From CAZQLE01 sp964593905 (lineage in GTDB: Bacteria; Chloroflexota; Anaerolineae; Anaerolineales; Anaerolineaceae): 11,625 nt of DNA. The notes under the pieces are model-generated. The model worked only from the letters and a program-made list of their open reading frames with translations, was not told the DNA's origin and did not search any database. Both the position numbers and the translations under genes were made by a program. This document shows positions 6,783-11,625 of this stretch, piece by piece. Numbering within the stretch: the first letter of the stretch is position 1; each line of letters begins with the position of its first letter. The stretch spans positions 1 to 11,625 of the forward strand of contig CAZQLE010000128.1 of the NCBI GenBank assembly GCA_964593905.1, given 5' to 3'.

Positions 6783-6798
6783 GGTGATTTTAATCACA
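6783..6798. promoter_or_regulatory. CRP/FNR-family-like binding site upstream of the ferritin promoter
   Basis: GGTGATTTTAATCACA matches TGTGA-N6-TCACA at 9 of 10 positions and also reads as TGAT-N4-ATCA, the FNR core. Its centre is about 75 bases upstream of the predicted ferritin start, close to positions used by class I CRP-type activators. Seen from sequence only. Confidence 0.4.
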
Positions 6799-6913
6799 AG
6801 ACGAAACTCTCTGATAGCAGCCAGGGCATCTCTCAAAATGGGTGTTTTGGGGTGTGCGATAGGGCGCGCCAAGGCGCACCGACAATGATCGGTTGGGACG
6901 CCAGAGATTGAAA

Positions 6914-6941
6914 CAGTGGGCAGCCGGTTGGCTGCCCACTG
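6914..6941 (-). terminator. Hairpin terminator of the yacL-cysS-rlmB operon
   Basis: CAGTGGGCAGCC (6914-6925) and GGCTGCCCACTG (6930-6941) form a perfect 12-pair GC-rich stem with the loop GGTT. It lies 34 bases beyond the rlmB stop. Leftward, the stem is followed by TTTC only, so the U-tract is short and termination may be partial. Confidence 0.7.
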
Positions 6942-6975
6942 GGGAAGTGCTTGCTTCATCTGTCGGGGGAGATGA

Positions 6976-7722
6976 TTATTTGGTCGCCGACCGGCTGCGC
7001 GCCGCCAGCGCCAGATAAACCACAATCGACCCGGCCACCGCCGCATTAAGCGAATCAACCCGGCCGCGCATGGGCAGCCGCAGCAGCGCATCACAAGATT
7101 TGCGCGTCAGCGTGCGCAGCCCTTCACCCTCACTGCCCACCACCAACGCAAGGGGGCCATCCAGGCGCATAGTCTCCACCGGCTGCGCCTCCGGGCCGCC
7201 TTCCAGCCCCAACACCCACGCACCGGCCTCTTTCAGCTCGTCAATCGCCTGCGCCAGGTTGACCTGTGCGATCAGCATATGCTCACTGGCGCCCGCCGAG
7301 GCGTGCACCACCGCCGGCGTCACCCCCGCGGCCCGTGCCAGGGGCATGATCACCCCGTGCATTCCAGCCGCTTCGGCGCTGCGCAGCAGCGCACCCAGGT
7401 TCTGCGGGTTCTGAATCAAATCCAATACCAGCACAAACAGTGGTTCCTGGCGCTGTTCGGCCAGGTCAAGGATATCGGGCAGGCCGCTGTAAGAATAACC
7501 GCTGGCTTCCAGCGCCACCCCCTGGGCATTTTCGCCCAGGTTATCAATCCGCTGGCGCTGCACCCGTTCCACCGGAATGCGGCGCTGCCCGGCCAGAGTG
7601 ACAATCTCAGCCAGACGGCCTTTTTCTTCGGCCCCGGCGGCCAGCAACAAGCGAAAAACCTGCCGCCGCCGCGCAGACAACACTTCATAGACCGGGTTCC
7701 GGCCGGTAATCCATTCTTTCAT
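6976..7722 (-). CDS. rlmB: 23S rRNA (guanosine-2'-O-)-methyltransferase RlmB, SpoU/TrmH family
   Basis: A 248-residue protein (E. coli RlmB is 243). An N-terminal substrate-binding domain opens with WITGRNPVYEVL (4-15), typical of RlmB, and is followed by a SPOUT trefoil-knot domain from about residue 95. Motif 1 is DLIQNPQNLGALLRSAEAAG (101-120) with R114 as the likely catalytic Arg. Motif 2 is VVGSEGEGL (194-202). Motif 3 is RLPMRGRVDSLNAAVA (215-230). By family it transfers a methyl group from SAM to the 2'-OH of the peptidyl-transferase loop guanosine (G2251 in E. coli). The cysS stop TAA at 7723-7725 directly abuts this ATG (TAAATG), with GGTGG just upstream inside cysS, so translation is probably coupled. 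Related TrmH enzymes are possible, but the N-terminal motif and cysS linkage favour RlmB. Confidence 0.92.
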   Translation of the reverse strand: MKEWITGRNPVYEVLSARRRQVFRLLLAAGAEEKGRLAEIVTLAGQRRIPVERVQRQRIDNLGENAQGVALEASGYSYSGLPDILDLAEQRQEPLFVLVLDLIQNPQNLGALLRSAEAAGMHGVIMPLARAAGVTPAVVHASAGASEHMLIAQVNLAQAIDELKEAGAWVLGLEGGPEAQPVETMRLDGPLALVVGSEGEGLRTLTRKSCDALLRLPMRGRVDSLNAAVAGSIVVYLALAARSRSATK

Positions 7723-9126
7723 TTATTGCCACCGCCAGGTAGTGCCTTCTTTGGTATCTTCCAGAACCACCCCATTCTGACTGAGCTGGTTGCGGATCTG
7801 GTCAGACAGGGCGTACAGTTTTTGCCTGCGCAGATCCAGCCGCAGATCCACCAGCATCTGCACAAACGGATCAGCCGCGGCCGAATCTTGATGAGCGGCG
7901 CTTTCAAGGGTCAGCCCAAACACGCCGCACAGCTCGCGCAGCAGCGCCTGGGCGGGGGCCATCTGTTCGTCTGTGCCGTTTTCGGCGCGGGTCTGGTTAA
8001 TCGACCGCACCAGTTCATACAGGCTGCTCAGCGCACCGGCGGTGTTAAAGTCGTCATCCATGGCTTCTTCAAATCCGCGGCGGGTGCTCACCATTTGCTC
8101 CTGCAAATTCTTCAACACCCCATCGCCCGCTCCACTCGCGCCCGGCATGGCCGGTTTGAGCGCTGAACGCAGACGGTCGATTCCCCTTTCAGCCTGCTGC
8201 AAAATCTCATCGCTATAAGTCAGCGGGTTGCGGTAGGCCGAGTTTAAGACCAGGTAGCGCAGCGTATCTGCGCTGTATTTCTCAAGGAATTCCTCAATCA
8301 AGATCAGATTCCCCAGCGATTTAGACATCTTCTCACCGCCAAACTGGAGCATGCCGTTGTGCACCCAGTAGCGTGAAAACGATTTTCCGGTAAAGCTTTC
8401 AGACTGTGCAATTTCGTTTTCGTGATGCGGGAAGACCAGGTCATTCCCACCGCCGTGAATATCAATCTGCTCACCCAGATGGTGCAAATTCATGGCCGAG
8501 CACTCAATGTGCCAGCCCGGCCGCCCGGGCCCCCAGGGGCTGTCCCAGGCAGGTTCGCCAGATTTTGCGCCCTTCCACAGGGCAAAATCTTGCGGGTCTT
8601 CCTTGCGGTCATCCACATCAATGCGGTAACCGCCCTGGCTTTCTTCAAGACGGCGGCCCGACAGCTTGCCGTAATCTTGATCTTTGCGCACCCTGAAATA
8701 AACATCACCATCCAGCGGGTAGGCGTAGCCTTTTTCGATCAGCCCTGCAATGATACGGATAATTTCATCCATCTCTTGCGTGGCACGCGGGTTAATGCTG
8801 GCCGGCAGAACGTTAAGATCGGCCAGGTTCTGGCGGAAATCACGAATATAGCCTTCTGCCAGATCAAAAGGATCGACGCCCATTTCATTGGCGCGGCGAA
8901 TAATTTTGTCATCCACATCGGTAAAATTCATGGCGTGCCGCACCGCATACCCGCGGTACTCAAGGTAGCGGCGAATGATATCAAACACGATCGATGACAT
9001 GGCGTGACCGATGTGAGCTTTGTTATACACGGTGGGGCCGCAGACATACATGCGCACCTTGCCGGGCTCAATCGTTTCAAAATCTTCTTTCTTGCGGGTT
9101 AATGTATTATAAAGTTTCAGCGCCAT
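7723..9126 (-). CDS. cysS: Cysteinyl-tRNA synthetase
   Basis: A 467-residue class I synthetase, close to the 461 residues of E. coli CysRS. The HIGH signature is at 38-41 and KMSKS at 266-270. The zinc ligands that discriminate cysteine are all present: C29 (YVCGPTVYN), C209 (WHIECSAM), H234 and E238 (FPHHENE). The DALR-type domain begins around 340, and a short anticodon-binding tail ends in DTKEGTTWRWQ. It charges tRNA-Cys in the cytoplasm. AGGGAG lies 7 nt before ATG 9126 within the 18-base gap after yacL. It is the middle gene of a three-gene operon and its stop touches the rlmB start codon. Nothing is missing or unusual in the protein. Confidence 0.97.
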   Translation of the reverse strand: MALKLYNTLTRKKEDFETIEPGKVRMYVCGPTVYNKAHIGHAMSSIVFDIIRRYLEYRGYAVRHAMNFTDVDDKIIRRANEMGVDPFDLAEGYIRDFRQNLADLNVLPASINPRATQEMDEIIRIIAGLIEKGYAYPLDGDVYFRVRKDQDYGKLSGRRLEESQGGYRIDVDDRKEDPQDFALWKGAKSGEPAWDSPWGPGRPGWHIECSAMNLHHLGEQIDIHGGGNDLVFPHHENEIAQSESFTGKSFSRYWVHNGMLQFGGEKMSKSLGNLILIEEFLEKYSADTLRYLVLNSAYRNPLTYSDEILQQAERGIDRLRSALKPAMPGASGAGDGVLKNLQEQMVSTRRGFEEAMDDDFNTAGALSSLYELVRSINQTRAENGTDEQMAPAQALLRELCGVFGLTLESAAHQDSAAADPFVQMLVDLRLDLRRQKLYALSDQIRNQLSQNGVVLEDTKEGTTWRWQ

Positions 9127-9144
9127 GAGTTTTCTCCCTAAAGC

Positions 9145-10239
9145 TTAATCCGGTCTCCCAAAAATCATACGGCCAGCAGCGGTCTGCAACACTTTGGTGA
9201 CGATCACTTCGATCTCACGGTCGATATATTCACGCCCGTTTTCAACCACCACCATCGTACCATCATCCATATAGCCAACCCCCTGGTTGGATTCCTTGCC
9301 CTCTTGAATGATGCGGATGCTGAGCACCTCGCCCGGCAGCAGCACCGATTTGACGGCATTCGCCAGTTCGTTAACGTTGAGCACCGTAACGCCCTGCAGC
9401 TCAGCGATACGGTTTAAGTTGTAATCATTGGTCAGAATCGGACAGCGCATCTGGCGGGCCAGAATGACCAGCTTGTCATCCACATCGCGCACGCCATCCA
9501 CATCGATATCACTCATCCGCACCGGAATGGTGGGTTCTTTTTGCAATTGCGCCAGAACTTCCATCCCGCGCCGGCCGCGCTGGCGGCGCAGGCTGTCGGC
9601 TGAGTCGGCAATATATTGCAGCTCTTGCAGTACAAAGCGGGTAATCAATAAAGCCCCGGGCAGAAAACCTGTACGGGCAATATCGGCAATACGGCCGTCG
9701 ATAATTACGCTGGTATCCAACAGAATGGTGCGGCTTTCGGCCCAACTGCCCGGTGCGGTCTCAGAACCGCCTGAAGCATCGGCCGGGGGAGCGCCGCGCC
9801 CACTAAGGGCGGATAGCACAGTGAAAATGTCCATCTGGCGCATGACAAACACCGCCACGCCCAGATAGCCAAAGATCAATACCCCGACAAACGGCAAAAT
9901 GCTGCCGAAGGGGGAAGGTAGTAAAGATAATGGAAAAGCCAGCAACGCAGCGATGATCAGGCCAACAACAACACCTACCAGGGCTGCAAATAACGTTTGG
10001 GCAGAAATCCGTGAGAATATGGATCGCAAGGCCCGAACCGGGCGGGTAGTGATAAATGGAGTGAGGATAAGTCCAGCGAGAGCGCCAACCAGGCCTATGG
10101 TAAATGCATACTGTTCCACAGTGAAAGTGTCTGCACCGGGCGCTTGATTTGCCATATTACCCAGAGAGGTTCCCCAGTAAACGCCGAGGGTAGAAAAAAC
10201 AATCATTCCAATGAGACGAACAATGAATTCAGAACTCAT
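9145..10239 (-). CDS. yacL: YacL-like membrane PIN/TRAM domain protein
   Basis: A 364-residue protein, matching Bacillus YacL (about 366) in size and layout. Four predicted membrane segments (about 5-22, 44-64, 82-106, 112-134) are followed by a Gly/Ala/Pro linker (147-168). A PIN nuclease-like domain (about 170-290) carries the acidic residues D175 (LLDTS), E206 (LQELQ), D254/D255 (VDDKL) and D272 (TNDYN). A C-terminal TRAM domain (about 300-358) contains GVGYMDDGTMVVVENG. PIN domains are usually metal-dependent RNases and TRAM binds RNA, so a membrane-tethered RNA-processing or RNA-binding role is likely but unproven for this family. The start is ATG 10239: GGAGG is 5 nt upstream. The longer frame to 10317 would overlap the predicted promoter and leader. 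In Firmicutes yacL lies upstream of the gltX-cysE-cysS-rlmB cluster, which matches the neighbours here. Confidence 0.92.
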   Translation of the reverse strand: MSSEFIVRLIGMIVFSTLGVYWGTSLGNMANQAPGADTFTVEQYAFTIGLVGALAGLILTPFITTRPVRALRSIFSRISAQTLFAALVGVVVGLIIAALLAFPLSLLPSPFGSILPFVGVLIFGYLGVAVFVMRQMDIFTVLSALSGRGAPPADASGGSETAPGSWAESRTILLDTSVIIDGRIADIARTGFLPGALLITRFVLQELQYIADSADSLRRQRGRRGMEVLAQLQKEPTIPVRMSDIDVDGVRDVDDKLVILARQMRCPILTNDYNLNRIAELQGVTVLNVNELANAVKSVLLPGEVLSIRIIQEGKESNQGVGYMDDGTMVVVENGREYIDREIEVIVTKVLQTAAGRMIFGRPD

Positions 10240-10301
10240 AAATTCCTCCGGGATTCGAATGTTAAAGAACAAAATGAGTGCGCGAATAAATAGGTAATAG
10301 G

Positions 10302-10330
10302 ATGATAGCACAGCCAATCAGTGAAGTCAA
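10302..10330 (-). promoter_or_regulatory. Promoter of the yacL-cysS-rlmB operon
   Basis: Read leftward: TTGACT (10325-10330, 5/6), a 17-base spacer, then TATCAT (10302-10307, 5/6) preceded by TGC as an extended -10. The predicted start is near 10295, leaving a leader of about 56 nt before ATG 10239. This is the best sigma-70-like promoter in the window. Confidence 0.75.
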
Positions 10331-10447
10331 TTTAAGTTTGTCGACCTGTCAAATCTATGCCCTTCAGGTGGGCAGAAAGCGCGCCGGGGGGTGATCAGAG
10401 CCATTCGCAAAATCGCGCAGGGATGATGCGCAAACAGGAAGATGGAA

Positions 10448-10453
10448 TATAAT
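10448..10453 (+). promoter_or_regulatory. Possible -10 element for the acetyltransferase-DUF454 pair
   Basis: A perfect TATAAT lies 53 bases before ATG 10507. No good -35 is present at 16-18 bases (10424-10431 reads TGATGCGC), so the promoter would be weak or activator-dependent. The rest of 10331-10506 shows no gene. Confidence 0.4.
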
Positions 10454-10506
10454 ACGACCCATACAGCGCAAGCCATCCTTAAAACACATCAGGTTGTAAA
10501 CCCAAT

Positions 10507-11034
10507 ATGAATATTCTTGAAACCGAACGCCTTCTCCTGCGTCAAATAACCCCGGATGATGCTCATTTTATTCTGGAACTGATGAACGATCCAACTTACA
10601 TCCGTTTTATTGGTGATAAAGGAGTAAAAACCATTGACGATGCCGTTCAGTACATTTCAAAGATCGTCATCGACAGCTACCAGCAAAACGGTTATGGTCT
10701 GTGGTTGGTGGCTTTAAAAGAGACCCTAATTTCCATTGGAATTTGCGGGTTAATCAAGCGCGATATTTTTGAAGATGTCGATCTCGGTTATGCCTTTCTG
10801 GCAGACCACCGCGGCAAAGGTTACGCCTCCGAAGCAGCCGCAGCCGTGTTGGGATACGGTATGGGCGTACTGGGTTTTGCGCGCATTCTGGGGGTGACCG
10901 TGCCCGAGAACACCGCCTCGATCCACGTGTTGGAAAAGATGGGCATGACGTTTGAGCACATGGTAAAATTACAGCCAACAGGTCCAGATTTAAAATTGTT
11001 CAAGCTGGAAGCAAAGGCCTCTTCGACACAATGA
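10507..11034 (+). CDS. GNAT family N-acetyltransferase, RimJ/RimL-like
   Basis: A 175-residue protein with the Acetyltransf_3 pattern. It starts with ETERLLLRQITPDDA (5-19), has MNDPTYIRFIG in the second helix region, then DLGYAFLADHRGKGYASEAA (92-111) with the acetyl-CoA pyrophosphate loop HRGKGYA (101-107). ENTASIHVLEKMGM (134-147) is the usual C-terminal signature. It would transfer an acetyl group from acetyl-CoA to an amine: a ribosomal protein N-terminus, other protein, antibiotic or small molecule. The substrate cannot be told. The Shine-Dalgarno is weak (AGG at 10491, 13 nt away), but the start matches the family's N-terminus exactly. Its stop overlaps the next start as ATGA, indicating co-translation with the membrane protein. 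Confidence 0.9.
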   Translation: MNILETERLLLRQITPDDAHFILELMNDPTYIRFIGDKGVKTIDDAVQYISKIVIDSYQQNGYGLWLVALKETLISIGICGLIKRDIFEDVDLGYAFLADHRGKGYASEAAAAVLGYGMGVLGFARILGVTVPENTASIHVLEKMGMTFEHMVKLQPTGPDLKLFKLEAKASSTQ

Positions 11035-11453
11035 AACAGATTTCAAAAACAGCACTGGTCATCTGCGGTACGCTTTTTGTCGGTCTTGGCGTGCTGGGTA
11101 TGCTGCTGCCGGTGCTGCCGACCACGCCTTTTTTGCTGCTGGCGGCCCTGTGTTATTCTCACAGCTCTGCCCGCTTCTACCAGTGGTTGATCACCAACCG
11201 CTGGTTTGGTGAATATATCCGCAATTACCACGAAGGGCGCGGGATGGCGCTGAAACAAAAGATCATGACCATTGGTTTGCTGTGGTTGTCCATCCTTTAC
11301 GCCGTTTTTTTTGCGGCCGTTTCTGTCTGGGTTCAGGTTATTTTGGTGTGTGTGGGGCTGGGCGTCACCACCCATCTGCTCCACATCAAGACCTTTCACC
11401 CACCCGTTCCAAGCCCTGCCGAAAAACATACCGCCCCCGAAGAAGCCGCCTGA
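11031..11453 (+). CDS. DUF454 (YbaN-like) inner-membrane protein
   Basis: A 140-residue integral membrane protein with the DUF454/YbaN signature GLGVLGMLLPVLPTTPFLLL (18-37), the segment CYSHSSARFYQWLITNRWFG (41-60), and YIRNYHEGRGMALKQK (62-77). Hydrophobic segments lie at about 7-28, 32-43, 79-97 and 99-115, suggesting three to four membrane passes with a cytoplasmic, charged Pro/Glu tail (120-140). The molecular function of the family is not firmly established. It begins within the ATGA overlap with the acetyltransferase gene, so the two form one unit. The stop codon lies inside the terminator stem. No defects are visible. Confidence 0.9.
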   Translation: MKQISKTALVICGTLFVGLGVLGMLLPVLPTTPFLLLAALCYSHSSARFYQWLITNRWFGEYIRNYHEGRGMALKQKIMTIGLLWLSILYAVFFAAVSVWVQVILVCVGLGVTTHLLHIKTFHPPVPSPAEKHTAPEEAA

Positions 11454-11474
11454 AAATCTTCAGATGGCTTTTTT
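11444..11474 (+). terminator. Rho-independent terminator overlapping the DUF454 stop codon
   Basis: AGCCGCCTGAA (11444-11454) pairs with TTCAGATGGCT (11459-11469) around the loop AATC. The stem has one wobble and one mismatch and is followed by six T (11469-11474). The first arm includes the last codons and the TGA at 11451-11453. Confidence 0.8.
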
Positions 11475-11479
11475 ATAGT
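11450..11479 (+). promoter_or_regulatory. Possible promoter for the last gene, overlapping the terminator
   Basis: CTGAAA (11450-11455, 4/6) and TATAGT (11474-11479, 5/6) with an 18-base spacer. If used, transcription would begin near 11486 and give a leader of about 70 nt containing the nested inverted repeats. An alternative -10, TAAAAT at 11536-11541, lacks a -35. Confidence 0.3.
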
Positions 11480-11508
11480 AACCATCCCCGGTTCTGCGGG
11501 TTAAAACC

Positions 11509-11555
11509 ATCAGACCTCGCCGGTCGCCAAACCTTTAAAATAAAGGCGGTCTGAT
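11509..11555 (+). promoter_or_regulatory. Nested inverted repeats covering the Shine-Dalgarno of the last gene
   Basis: The outer arms ATCAGACC (11509-11516) and GGTCTGAT (11548-11555) are perfectly complementary. Inner arms CCTTTA (11532-11537) and TAAAGG (11541-11546) form a second hairpin with an AAA loop. The Shine-Dalgarno AGGCGG (11544-11549) lies entirely within the two 3' arms, just before ATG 11557. This is a possible translational switch in RNA, or an operator in DNA. Confidence 0.45.
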
Positions 11556-11556
11556 C

Positions 11557-11625
11557 ATGACCCTCAACACTTCAATGGTAGAACCTTCCATCTCCGATCT
11601 CGATGCAGCCCGCTCCACCTTGCTG
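11557..11625 (+). CDS. Start of an unidentified gene (3' truncated by the window end)
   Basis: The frame is open from ATG 11557 to the last base, 23 codons: MTLNTSMVEPSISDLDAARS and on. AGGCGG (11544-11549) stands 7 nt upstream, and the gene follows the DUF454 terminator by about 80 bases, so a new transcription unit is expected. The N-terminus is polar, with no signal peptide or membrane segment. Too little is present to name a family. Confidence 0.6.
   Translation, partial: MTLNTSMVEPSISDLDAARSTLL

Larger units (their letters stand above)
6666..6975. other. 310-base intergenic region: ferritin control region plus rlmB 3' end
   Basis: From the ferritin side the order is Shine-Dalgarno, GTGAAC-N6-GTTCAC dyad, extended -10 promoter and CRP/FNR-like site. 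From the rlmB side come the stop codon and then the hairpin at 6914-6941. The middle (about 6800-6905) has no gene I can support. A leftward open frame running out of the rlmB region (7094-6714) crosses it; its last 40 residues look mildly protein-like but have no own start or RBS. A GC-rich segment around 6857-6881 contains the palindrome GGCGCGCC and could fold (GTGCG...CGCAC). Confidence 0.5.

Noticed and set aside
6714..7094. Leftward open frame ending before the ferritin promoter, with a mildly protein-like tail
   Set aside because: Most of it overlaps rlmB in another frame; the tail has no start, no RBS and no recognisable family. A gene remnant is possible but cannot be supported.
7279..8166. 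295-residue rightward open frame
   Set aside because: Antisense to rlmB and cysS, both certain genes; its composition (Gln/His/Arg-rich) is typical of a shadow frame.

Overview
The window looks like ordinary chromosome from a moderately GC-rich, free-living bacterium. The best guess is the Chloroflexota (Anaerolineae type). The clues are secreted proteins with long Thr/Pro-rich linkers, a lipoprotein with an LASC lipobox, a Tat-exported phosphoesterase, an adenosine-specific kinase family protein, and a YacL-type PIN/TRAM gene joined to cysS and rlmB. This taxonomic call is an inference from gene content, not from a marker gene. I see no tRNA, rRNA, CRISPR array, insertion sequence or phage gene.

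Layout. (1) 3-533 (+): C-terminal part of a secreted or surface protein. It converges on 547-1746 (-), an M24 (Xaa-Pro peptidase family) metallopeptidase. (2) After a gene-poor 390-base stretch, 2139-5051 (+) holds a class I aminotransferase, an adenosine-specific kinase family protein with its own promoter, and a lipoprotein with a C-terminal jelly-roll-like domain. This block ends at a strong terminator. (3) 5237-6097 (+) is a Tat-exported metallophosphoesterase. It shares a perfect bidirectional terminator with the convergent ferritin gene 6177-6665 (-). The ferritin upstream region has an extended -10 promoter, an 18-bp palindrome at the predicted transcript start and a CRP/FNR-like site further upstream. 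(4) 10239 down to 6976 (-) is a compact operon yacL-cysS-rlmB, with a good promoter at 10302-10330 and a hairpin at 6914-6941. It is a shortened form of the Bacillus yacL...cysS-(mrnC)-rlmB order: RNA/translation housekeeping genes. (5) 10507-11453 (+), divergent from yacL, is a GNAT acetyltransferase overlapping a DUF454/YbaN membrane protein by ATGA and followed by a terminator. (6) 11557-11625 (+) is the start of a further gene. Its Shine-Dalgarno lies inside nested inverted repeats.

Several genes have internal starts that a longest-ORF rule would miss (2139, 3435, 3993, 5237, 6665, 10239). All but 5237 are fixed by a clear Shine-Dalgarno at 5-8 nt. I found no clearly new multi-gene system. 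The best leads are regulatory: the 11509-11555 leader, the ferritin control region, and the competing pairings at the 5061-5104 terminator.
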